From Diphasiastrum complanatum (Eukaryota; Streptophyta; Lycopodiopsida; Lycopodiales; Lycopodiaceae): a stretch of DNA of 64,000 nucleotides. Positions 1-12,500 of the stretch are shown here, piece by piece (position 1 is the stretch's first letter; each line of letters opens with the position of its first letter). A model generated the notes under the pieces. That model ran no database searches. It had not been told where the DNA came from and saw only the letters and a program-made list of their open reading frames with translations. The stretch lies in the NCBI GenBank assembly GCA_029204225.1, contig CM055113.1, forward strand, positions 30,507,524-30,571,523, read 5' to 3'. A program made the position numbers and the translations under genes.

Positions 1-122
1 CACAGTGTGAAATGCTTATTACATTGCACATTCAAGGATTCTCTAGTTTGCTTAGTTGATGCTATCCAAGTGGTTTGGAATCTTGATTCCATTGCTAACT
101 TCCTGAATCATTTCACTTGCAG

Positions 123-197
123 AAACCGAAAAGAAAAGGTGTTGTAGGGCAATTCTTGATGGTGGAGGAAGTTGGTCGCCAAATTTACCATAGAAGG
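123..197 (+). CDS. EDR2-like exon 1 of window (PH domain strand)
   Basis: 25 codons in phase 0, preceded by tttcacttgcag and followed by gtatga. It reads [20 protein letters not shown] and onward, which matches the PH-domain stretch (R)RGVIGPTMVIEELGRRKV of land-plant PH-START proteins. The next exon continues the same domain 28.6 kb downstream. No exon is needed in between, because the aligned protein is continuous there. Confidence 0.85.
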
Positions 198-3100
198 GTA
201 TGAGTTTATTTTTCCACTATCGTAGTTTGTCATTGATATATGATAAGTAGATATGTTTAAATTTTTTCATGTTTTTGATTATTCGAGACAATAAAATCAC
301 AGGCCTTCTAGTTTTAGTCAATTTTGGGTTTCAACTTTATATTAAGTATTTAAAAGTAGCAATATCACAAACCTACTCTACAATTTGAGTAAGTTGAACT
401 TTTGGAAAGAACTCATGTGAAAGAAAGTCTTTGTATGCTTATATTGAGGTTCACACTTTCCATATGGTATGAATTTTCTTCCTATATAGATTTTTTGCAT
501 CAGAATTCTCACAATAAATATCTCCAACATTGGACATTGCTTTATAGTTGGTTTGGAGCTTATTTTCCTCACTCATACTTAAATTGTTCCTAGAGAGATA
601 CAATCGGAAAAAATGTTTCAGATTTGGAGACCTTGGCTCAATCCATAGTTGCAGGCCACGTTCCGGAATGCGATCCAGGAGTTCCTGTTAGGGTTTCCCG
701 GATCCCAATCTTTTTTTTCTGGAAAGTTGCCAATATGGGTATCATGTGAAAGGATATCAAAAAAGCAATTGTTATGCAGATCTGTTGCTTGGTTTCAGAT
801 GGCTGCAGGCTACATTCATCAAAAATCTGGACATCAGTAGATGGTTTTAGATGGTTTTAGCTATTCCACAAGAAGTATACAATTCCCGCCAGTCTAAGGA
901 AGGCTCCTTCTAACTCTTTCTATCATTTTCTAACAGAAAACGGAATCAGTAGATCTGCGAACCATTGGCATCAGAACTCCATTTCAAAACTGATTTCTGA
1001 TTTTTTTTGGAAAAGCAGATATTTCAAAAGCAAAACCGATTTCTGATCTCAAAAGCAAATATTTGGAAAGGCCTTAGTCTGTCAGAAATCAGAAATACTT
1101 CACGGAACGTGCATCTTAGAATTGGTTATCAGAATTAGCTTGATTGAACTATGATATATCTTGGATTGTAGTCATTCCATAATGTCCACCATTCAATTAG
1201 GTTTTAGACTTTAGTTAGAACTTAGTATTAAATTAAAAAAAAAAAATTGGCCATTAGTCTTTTTAAAATTTTTTTTTTTTCGCAATCCGGGTCGCGGATT
1301 GCTGACTTTCCGGAATGCAATCCGGGAATTCCCGTTAGGGTTTCCCGGATTGCAGTATTTCTTTTTTGAAGTGGTTGGTGATGATTGTTTTCTTTTTCAG
1401 AATGTTGACCCTTTTTGTTGTCAAGTGTGAGCTCCTGCTTGTTTTATGCTTTTTAGATGCAAAATCAGGAATATATAGAACAAAGATTGTAATGTGAAAT
1501 AAGCTACATCTTCAAATAAGTTTCATGAAAACATGGCTCAAAGGCATTGGACTCACTACAAACTTTTGTTCTTAGAAATCGAGGCCTGTTGGATATTAGT
1601 TTAAAATGGATCTTATCCAATTATTTATATTCATCCTTCTTAAGATTGCAAATTGTGTATTGTATAAAAGCTTAATGCAGACAACTACTGAAGAATTTTT
1701 ACTATATAACGAACAAAATACATTTGAAAGATTCAAAATGTGATTTTTGAAGGATTTGTGCTGTTACGTTATATTTTTGTGCAAAGACACATGCGGTGTG
1801 CCATCTACGTGGTAGAACACTATTCTTGACTGACTTAAAGCCATTGGTCGTCGAGGATTTATAAGTCAACATCATGTCATAAGAACCTAAAAGGTCACAA
1901 TTGTTGCATACTATGGTTGCTTCTTGGGGTGAGGACCTCTTAGTTGCATAGCTTCTTGGTATGTTACTAGCATACCAAGACACTCATTTTCTTTGAATTT
2001 GTTTTTTGAACATTGTGACAGATATAATTTCTGTTTGATTTTTTTGGAAGAGGTTGTTTTAGAGGGTTTTTGTGAGGTGAAATGCAATGAAAAATGGGTG
2101 CTCAAAAAACAAGAATAAAAAACTTCAATTTTCAATATCGAATTTTGAAAACTATGCGGTTTTAACAATTGATTAGTGCATTGAAATTTTGAAGTTTGAC
2201 TTCAAGATTCTCAAAAAAACACAACTTGCAAATTTTGAATCTACATAAAAGGTCAATCCAAAGGTGCCAATCTGCATGGCGGCATTCCCCTCCTTGTCAT
2301 TGTCAACATCATCCTCTCCTTTGCCTTCTCATCATCTCCAACAACTCTTGTAGTAGGTCTCTCTACTTTGGCCATAGCTTTGCTCTGGTGACAAGACCTC
2401 ATCCCTTGTTTGATCTCAAGATGGAGGGCTAGAAATATCTCTTCATTGCTATGGCATCAAGCACTACCATGCAAGAATGTTGGTTCATTCGCAAAATCTT
2501 TCCCACCTTCTCCAGATGATGATGAATAAGGTGCAAGTGGGTGTTGCAAAACACCAACTACTCTCTCACTTGTTGCTACAACAAATTGTTCTCTTCGTAC
2601 AGATGAGCGACCAGGTGGACCAATTCGGCTCGAATGATGACTCTGAACATTACTGAGAGAAAATTCTCTTGGACAACCAATGCAGCTGTAGTGTGCTCTG
2701 CCCATAGATTCCTTGCCTTGTCACATGTTATAGCAACAATTCCCTATCCTTCCCTTTAATTGCACTCACTCCTATTGAAAGTCCACATTGGTTTGGTAGA
2801 GTTGTCTCAACTCAAGTGCATTGCATTTGTGTATCAACTTTGAATAAGAGCTGCATCTCAAATTGAGCTTGTATCAATGCCCTACTAGTGTTTCCACCTG
2901 GTTCAGAATTGTAAGAATCGGCCAAAATCGTGGTTCCGAACCGGCCCCTCCCTTTTTTGCATTTTTTTTGATGTAATGCTAGAAAACATGTCAAGTAATA
3001 TCTATAATGTCTAAAAAATCTTATCAATATGAGATTGCCACTGAATGCATGCATTTGAAAGTTTGTTATTGCTTATAAGAACTGAAGCCCGAAAGCTGAA

Positions 3101-6100
3101 ACTAAATTAGTGTTCATTGTTCACAAAAAATTAAAATTAGAATCATGATACTCCCATCAATGATCACACATCAGTAGCCTGTAGGTAGTAATTACTAAGT
3201 TGTAAGTAGCGAGCAGTTACTAGAGTCTAGTAAGCTAAGTACATTGGATAAACGTTTGAAGTTTGAATCGAAATTTAAAAGTTACAACTTACATTGAAAA
3301 GCAAAATCAAATAGCATTCGAGCGAACAATGAATAGTCAAAACCGAATAGCCAACTGGTATCAAACTATACACGTCACCAATGAGCTGAACAGTTAATGG
3401 CAAATGTTGAATTTAGAGTCACGACACATGAGTCAACTGTAGTCTTGACCTAGATTCTAGACTATGAACTATAATATATATCTAGGTCCTGTTCATGGTC
3501 CTCCTATTGGGGGGTGGCCTTGAAGCCTCCTGCACATGCTCCTCCTGGTGGATGGGTGGACATATATATGATAAAGACACATCATTAACATTCTTGTATC
3601 GTTTTGAAGGAGCACCATGTTTCTTAGGGGAGTGGACAAATCTCAACTTGTAGCACCGCTATTGATGAGGTGGTTGTCAATAACATGATGCAAATTGTGT
3701 CACAAACCATGCATCAAATTTTGAGGCCATGGAAAAGCTACTTATGATCGACTACACTAGCATTCCCTAGAATCCATATTGCAAAAAACTTGACTTCTCA
3801 TGCAAGAAATAAAAAGAACTCCGAAGACAAGCGATTTAGCTAGCAGAGGTCTTGAGGCCCATTCACCATGTCTTGTAGCTAGTGGGGAGAGGGAGAGAGA
3901 GAAAGAAAGAAAGAAAGCTTTATTAATGTCTTTTATTAAGTGAGAGAGAGAGAGAGGAGAGAGAGATCTTTATTAATGTCCATGACATACGCTAAGGTAC
4001 ATAGGACTAATAAGCAGGTACATTTCAAGTATGCATGGTGGGAGCATGAAAGCTCTACCACTTAAAATAAACAAGACTACAAAAAAATAGGAAATAGGAA
4101 ATAGTGACTGGCACAAGCAGAGTCTATCATCATGGTACAATAGATGTCTCTTCGCCTGTAAAATGACGATGTATAGTATGTTGTGACACTGTCACTGAGC
4201 GAACTGCGGATCTCTGTCTCTGAGTGTATGGTTGGTGTCGTCTCTGCTGTCGTGAAGCTGTAGGCTGTGGCCTGTCTGTCTATCTGGTCGTCTACACTAT
4301 CTCTGCCGTCTATGTATGGAAGCATCCGAAATCTCAGCCTCTCCATTAGAATCAGTACTCCTGTCTCTGTCCCGACGGGATAAACACTCTTGTATGTTCA
4401 GCGGTATCAAGGGGGAGGTGTTAGTGTCTAGCCTCGCCATGCGCAGGTCTGACATCTCTTGGATCATCAGTCCAGTCCTCCTACAAAATCAAGGCAGAGA
4501 GTGTGAATGGATGATCTTGAAACATGCAATAGTATCTCCCTCGGATCTCATAGTAGGCTGGGCATTTGAAGAGAAAATGAAACTCATCCTCTACATTGTG
4601 TGTATCACACATCCTACAAATCTGAGCATCTCTCGGGGTGCCACTGTATCTGCCAGTCTCAATGGCTAGCTGATGAGAGTGTTAGAAATCAATGATAAAC
4701 TTCATTGTTACACTTCTTAGTTACCGTTCACAATGTACTTTATTATTGACAGCTATTACCAGCTGTAACTAGCCGTAGGCTAGTCTAGTAGTCTACTCCT
4801 AAGTTCTCTCTCTCTCTCTCTCTCTCTATCAAGGTTCAGGGTTTATATGTACATTTTACACTCAGTATGAAGTTAGTGTGATAGAGTGATATTGCGTGTT
4901 CTTCTTCTGCATCCTTACTTGGTGATTGCTTATGGTGAATGCTTGATGTTACATATCTGATTCTTGACATGGTATCAGAGCTACGATAGTCCTGCATGCC
5001 TGATCAGTGGATAGAACTTGTCACAAGCTCCGCAATGAAGTGAGAAAGTCCTTCATAGGAGGTGAAAGCATAGAGAGACAAAAACGGTTGGAAGAAATCC
5101 TTCTTGGTGTATTTTGCAGGTTTTGGAGGTCACAGTTATTAGTGGGGATCGAAGACAGTCTTGGAGGCATTGGAAAGGCCAGGGCTGCATCAGACAGATT
5201 GAAAATCTGTTGAGTGGGAAAAGTTTTATAATATTTTTTTTTAGTCTTTGTGAAAAGTGCCATTTGTCAGAGAGTTGTGCCAAGAAATCTCTCATTTGTT
5301 TGTTTGGGGTACTGCAAATCACACCAGACAATGTCTAGTACTGCCATTCAGAGTTTTGAGGCTTCATACTTTTCACATTACTGATCTCTGTTTGTTTGAA
5401 CGATCACTCGCTTCGAAATCTTTGCAAAGAGGAGGCGGCCACATATCCGTATATTCTCTCTATTTTTCATTTCCGTACCAATATCGGATCCAAGTGCGCT
5501 AGTTGAAGAGAAACTCGAGCAGTCGTTTATCCGCGCTCCAGTCCAATATCGCATGTTCGTACCAATATCAGATTCAAGCGCGCGAGCTAAAGAGAATCTC
5601 GAGCAGTCGTACATCCGCGCTCCAGTCCGATATTGCATGTCCAATATCGGATCCACGTGCGCAAGTTAAAGAGAATCCTGAGCAGTCGTACATCCGCGCT
5701 CCATTCCGATATCAGGTGTACAACCAGAAAAATATACAGTTTTGTGGTGTGGTAAATTTCTTGATCCGGATTCATCTATCTAGTAATGGCAACTCTAAGA
5801 GAGCCAGAGGACATTTGACAGGAGAAAACGGAAAGCACAAAATGTCATCAACTTATCAGTTAGAGATGCAATTATTCCCTACATTTCAGATTCAGAAGGA
5901 CCAAAAGAAGCATGGGATACATTGAAGGCATTGTTTGAGTCCACAAACACATCTCGAGTGCTATTCCTGAAGACGAAGCTGCACACATTGCGGATGGATG
6001 ATGGTGCAACTATTGCTGATCACCTATTGAAGATCAAAGAGATTCGTGACCAATTAGCAGCAGTTGGAAAGCGAGTTCAGGATCGTGAGATCGTGCAATT

Positions 6101-9100
6101 GACATTGAATAGTTTGAGTGAGTCACATTAAATGTTTGTGACAAGTATAGCCACACGGGAAAATCTTCCAACCTATGAATAGTTAGGTGGATTGCTCTTG
6201 CAGGAAGAACAACGTCAAGAGAACTTGAGTCATCGCAACAGGGGATTTGATCAAGCTCTTGCAGTCAGAGGACGTGGTGGCAGATTTGGTCGTGGAAAAC
6301 ACCAATCAAGAGGTGGAAACTCAAATCGTGGATCGTTTCAACAATTTCAAGAACAATCCAATGATGGCCCGAATCGAGGCAATTGGAATCAAGGCTGAGG
6401 TCAAGGACGCGGCTATTTTAGGCAAAATAAACCTGGAAATTGTAGGTATTGCAACAAACCTGGCCACTGGGAGCGTGAATGCTTCAAGAAACAGAAGGAG
6501 ATAGAACAAAGAAAAGACAAATGGCAAGCGGGCAATTATGCTGATCAACATCAATTTGATGATTATTATTATGAAGACAATTATACTGATCAACATCAAT
6601 ACGATGATGATCAATATGACGATGATACAAAACCTAGGTGAGAGTTCAAAATTGTTCATTATAGCATTAATGACAAGTGATGAAGCCAAGGATACGTGGT
6701 ACATTGATAGTCGTGCATCCAAGCACATGACTTCAAGGAAAGAGTGGTTTTCAGAACTCAAGGAAACTTACAATGGTGATGAAGTTGGACAAGCCGATGG
6801 CAAATTGCTATCTGTTAAAGGAGTTGGAGTGGTACTAGTGAAGTTAGCCAGCGGGAAGATACAGCGGATAAGCAATGTGCAATATTTACTTGGCTTAGCT
6901 AACAATCTACTATCTGTTGGGACGATGGCTGATCAACAACTCAAGGTTGAGTTTGACAGCGACAAATGTCTTGTCAAGACATCGAGAATCACTACAAAGT
7001 GATTGCTATAGGAGCTAGAGTCAACGAGAATTGACTCTACAAATTGAATTCGAGATCTTTTACTCAAGCTATGGTAAGCACTGTTGATAGTCGAAGTGAC
7101 CTTTGGCATCAAAGGTTTGGTCATATTAGTGCTCAAAGCTTGCAAATCCTTAAAAGAGGTAATCTAGTTGTTGGATTGCCTGATATCTCTTTTGAAGGAA
7201 AAATTTGTGAGGGTTGCATTTTGGGAAAACATCATAGAGAGAGATTTCCCAAAGATGGAGCAAGAAGAACCAGTGGCATTCTTGATCTTGTTCATAGTGA
7301 TCTGTGTGGACCCATACAAACTAGGTCCATTAGTGGTTGTTACTATTTCATCACATTCATTGATGACTACAGTAGACATATCTGGATTTATTTCATAAGC
7401 AAGAAATCTGATGCTTTTGCCAAGTTTAGAGAGTTCCAAGGCACAAACAGATTGGTATATTAAGACTCTCAGATCAGATGGTGGTGGTGAGTATCTTTCA
7501 ACAGAGTTTATAAATTTTTGCAAGGATAAGGGGATTAGTGACAAACTACTGCACCCTATTCACCACAACAGAATGGAGTTGCAGAACGGAAAAACAGATC
7601 CATTGTGGAGATGGCTAGGGCAATGCTTAAGAGCAAGGGTTTGCCAAATACTTTTTGGGCAGAAGCATGCAACACAGCTACTCATATCTTGAATCGGTGT
7701 CCTACGAAGTCCGTGGAGGGTAAGACACCTTACGAAGCTTTTACTGGAAAGAAACCTAATGTTTCTCATCTACGAGTATTTGGTTGTGATGCTTACGCTC
7801 ATGTGCCTGATGAAAAACGAAAGAAGCTAGATGCAAAAGCTATTAAGTATCCATGTTAACGGCTCAAGAACCTAAAACTTTCAATGAAGCAGAGGAACAC
7901 AAGGAGTGGCGTGCAGCTATGGAAACAGAAATGGAGGCTATATCGAAGAACAAAACGTGGGACTTGGTTGAGCTACCTAATGGTAAGATGCCTATCACAT
8001 GTAAGTGGATCTACAAGATGAAGTATGGAGCGGATGGGCAACTCAACAAGTACAAGGCACGACTAGTTGCAAGGGGTTTTGAGCAGTAGGAAGGTTATAG
8101 ACTTTGAGGAGACCTTCGCACCTGTAGCCAAAATGGAAACTATTCGTTCTATCATTGCAATTTCTGCTTTCTATGGTTGGAAAATCCAGCAAATGGACGT
8201 CAAATCTGCTTTTTTTAATGGAGTGTTGGATGAAAAGGTATATTTAGAGCAACCTCAAGTTTGTTGAGCTAGGGAGAGATCATTTGGTTTGTAAACTCAA
8301 CAAAGCCATATATGGATTGAAGCAAGCACCATGAGCATGGTACTCTTGCATTGATGAACACTTCAAGCGAAGGGGAATGGTAAAGAGTGATGCTGATCCT
8401 AATCTTTACATTCTTAGGAAAAACTCAGATATAGTGTTCATTGTCCTCTATGTCGATGATTTGATTATTACAGGAAGTAATATGGGCTTAATTGATGAAA
8501 TCAAATCATACCTTTTGAATACCTTTGACGAGCGATTTAGGGTTGATGCATTATTGTCTTGGTATTGAAGTTTGGCAAAAGGAAGACAATGTTATTCTTA
8601 CACTAAGCAAGTATGCAGGATTCCAAGTCACTAAGTACTCCAATGGAGGCCAATACCAAACTTTCTGCATTTGATGAAGCCAAGAAAGTTGATGCATACT
8701 TATACAGGCAATTAGTGGGCAGTTTAATCTATTTGACACACACACGTCTTGACATTGGTGTGGTAAGTCAATTTATGCAAGAACCTAGTCAGACTCACTA
8801 GAAAGCTGCTAAACGTATTTTGAGATATGTTCGAGGCACGTTAAATTTTGGCTTGAAGTATGATCAGTCTGAAGCCCTAATGTTGGTAGGTTATACAGAT
8901 GCTGATTGGGCAGGAAATATTGATGATAGACGATCTACCAGTGGTCATACATTTAGCTATGGTACAACCGCTATTTCTTGGAGCAGCAAGAAGCAACCTA
9001 CAGTAGCCTTATCTTCAACAGAAGCTAAGTATTGTGCACTTAGCAATGCTACACAAGAGGTAATATGGCTACGAAGACTACTTACTGATTTGGGTCAATC

Positions 9101-9493
9101 ACAGGTGGATGCTACAACTGTATATTGCGACAACAAAAGCTGCATCCATCTTGCCAGAAACCCAATTCTACATGCTCGAACAAAACACATCGAGATACAC
9201 CATCACTTTGTTCGAGAGAAAATAATTGATGGCGCCATTGATCTAGTTTTTTGTAAATTTGAAGATCAAGTGGCTGATATTTTTACTAAGTCTTTAGGTA
9301 AATGTAAATTTGAGAACCTTTGTAGTCTCTTAGGCATAGAAGAATGTAATTTTATCATTGAGGGAGAGTGTTAGAAATCAATGATAAACTTCATTGTTAC
9401 ACTTCTTAGTTACTGTTCACGATGTACTTTATTATTGACAACTATTACCAGCTGTGACTAGCCGTAGGCTAGTCTAGTAGTCTATTCCTAAGT

Positions 9494-9548
<55 letters not shown>

Positions 9549-12500
9549 TAGTGGCACGTGGTACCGCCATTATGGTACCGCGGTACCATAATGGTGGTAC
9601 CGCGGTTATGGTGCCGCCCTCAGACCAGCGGTACCAGGGCGACACCACAAAAATAATATTTTTTATTATTAAAAAAAAAAAAAACCCTTTTAACAGGCTA
9701 AAAGTAGGTAAAAAATTCAAGAAAAAAAAGGTTTAGAAAAAAGATGTTACTGTACAGGGGGACTGTATTGGGGGCACTGTGGGAGAGCAGACCTGGTGGT
9801 CAATGGGAGTGCAGCATGTGGGGGGGCAGCAAATTCGGACAGGTACACCGTCACATGGGCACTGTGGGGGAGCAGACCACGGACCCAATCGGAGTGCAGC
9901 ATGTGGGGGAACAATACATGGGGCAGGTACAGTAGCACATGGGCACTGTGGAGGAGCAGACCATGGACCCAATCGGAGTGCAACATGTGGGGGATCAGCA
10001 CATGGGGCAGGTACAATAGCACATGGGCACTGTGGAGGAGCAGACCATGGACCCAATCAGAGTGCATCATGTGGGGGAGCAATACATGGGGTAGGTACAA
10101 TAGCACATGGGCACTGTGGAGGAGCAGACCATGGACCCAATCGGAGTGCAGCATGTGGGGGAGCAATACATCCGGACAGGTACACTGTCACATGGGCACT
10201 GTGGAGGAGCAGACTATGGACCCAATCGGACTGCAGCATGTGGGGGAGCAATACATGGGGCAGGTACAGTAGCACATGGGATTATCAACAAAAGCAAATT
10301 GGGAAACAGGCTGTGGGGTTAAATAGGCACTCACGAGACAGCGAGAGAGCCAGTGAGAGGCTGTGAGAGGCATTGTGAGAAGTTGTGAGGGAGAGCCAGT
10401 GGGAGGCTGTGAGAGAGAGGCATTGTGAGAGGCTGTGTCACAGACCGAGTGAGAGGCTGTGAGAGGGGGGCTGTGAGAGAGCCAGTGAGAGCCATTGAGA
10501 GGCTGTGAGAGGCTGTGAGGGTCATTTCGAGCAACAGGGTGTCGTGAGATGGCGGAGGGCGAAGCCAGGAGGAAGCTCGAGGAAGAGGTCCGAAGGCACA
10601 ACGAAAGGCATCGGAAGCAAGAGGCAGACATTGCAGAGATGCTGCGAGAGACTCGGCAGAGACACCCAGAGCTGCAGATCCCCGCCCCCGCTGTAGCCCC
10701 TGCCCCTGCTGTCGAGCTGGATTTGGATGAGCAGATTGGAATGAACTTCACACGACGGCAGCTCATCATGGTCAGGGAAAGGGCGGCCAGACGTCGGGAT
10801 GACCAGGAGGCAGAGCGAGAGCGACATAACAATGCTCCTGACGAGGGCGTGGAGTCAGTGGAGGATCCATAGGAATGTTTAGCATAGATGGGGTCTAGCC
10901 GTATGTGGCTGATTGTTGTTATGTAATGTTCATCAGTAGATGAGGCAGTATTTAGTGTCTAGCATGGTGTAAAGAACAGCCCCAGCCGTATGCGGCGGGA
11001 ATACGTATTGTAATTTTGATACATCTGATGAATTAATGTACGGTGTGTTATTTGTGCAATGCTTGCCTTGTGTATTGCAATCTGATGTATGTGATTATGA
11101 AATGCTATCAGGGGGGTTGTATTTCTGTGTTCTGCATATGCTCTCAAACTCTATAGTGAAAACTAATTGAAAACATGCACACACCATTTGAAGTAAAACT
11201 GCAAGTAGAACATCACAATTACAAATTGACAAATACACATTGTGCAGTGAATAGAATACGTCCAACACTAAATATAATATGAAAAATGGTCTGAATACCG
11301 TGTTCGACTATCTGGCCGCCAAACATGGAACATGATATCAAACTGCTTAAAATAAAATGATAGAGCTACAATCAATGCTCTGCCTCAAACTCAGATGAAG
11401 GCTCCGGAGACAACTCAGGGCCTCGAGCTGACTCTTGCAACTGATATCTATGTCTGTCTGGTACTGGCATGGGCTGTGTATTTGAGGGGGAAGACTCGTC
11501 ATCCTCATCCTCCCAATCTGCCTCCGCATCAGCCCCCAAGCAGGCTAAACCAACAACACCTGCTGCAGCTGGCTGTAATACTGCACCTCTGCCAGCAACT
11601 GGAGCCCTGCAAGGTCGTCCTCTCTTCCCTGGCAGTTTCTGTGCCCTACCTTTCTTGTTCGGTGCACCCTTGGGCCTTCCTGGCCTCTTGCGGATGAGGG
11701 GAGCCGTCAATGCCTCATCACCCCCATGCAGATCACCTGGCTGACTAGGCTGGGCCTAAGCTGCGGCCGACTGGGATAGAGTAGCTTTGGATGGGTGTCC
11801 CTGTGCAGCTGATAGTGGAGGATAGGTCCGAGGAGTGTGTGCCCGTGGGCCTGCTGCTGGTGGAGGAACTAGATGTGGAGGGGCCGTCCCTGCAGGAGGC
11901 AAGTACAGCGGCGATAAGTACTGAAAGGGGCGCTGTGGTGGACGGTACTGGTACATCCTTGGTGCTGCCAAAGGAGGAGCCGGTGCCGTGGGTGTTGCCA
12001 ATGGAGGAGGATGTGCTGTGGGTGTTGCCACTGGAGGAGCGTCTGTAGATGTGGGTGCTGCAAGAGAAGATCTGGGCACAGATGATGGCCTGCCATGGAG
12101 ACCTGCTGCTGCAAAAGTGGATGGCGATGAAGGGGCTGCAGGCCTCAACGGTATCGGTGGCACTGGAGGTGCTGTGCGGCGCACATACACCCTCTGAGGA
12201 ACTGGAGGAACTGCAGGCACCTCGTGTAGCTGCTCTGGCTGAGACTCTGTGTAGGGCATGCTGGCTAGAGAGGATGGGGGTGCCCTGACGCTCGGCATCT
12301 ACTGGGCCTCTAAATCCAAGTCTGCAATCAAGTCTTCAGCTGGGCATCCGAATACAAATGCTCTGGGCTCTGGGACTCATCATGAGCACCATCCTCTGGA
12401 TCATCCCGTGCCTCATCCTGTGCACCATGCAGACCCTGCATGGCCTCCCAATCGGTACAATCAAAGTCATCTGGTGACTCCTCGGGTGTGCTGTCATAGA

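Noticed and set aside
2196-2705. Two short frames (plus 2196-2432, minus 2457-2705)
   Set aside because: No recognisable domain, repeat relation or splice partner; kept as unclassified intron.
9733-10832. Long open frames on both strands across the 84-bp repeats
   Set aside because: The repeat period is close to a multiple of three, so several frames stay open by construction. The proteins are purely repetitive ([13 protein letters not shown] etc.).
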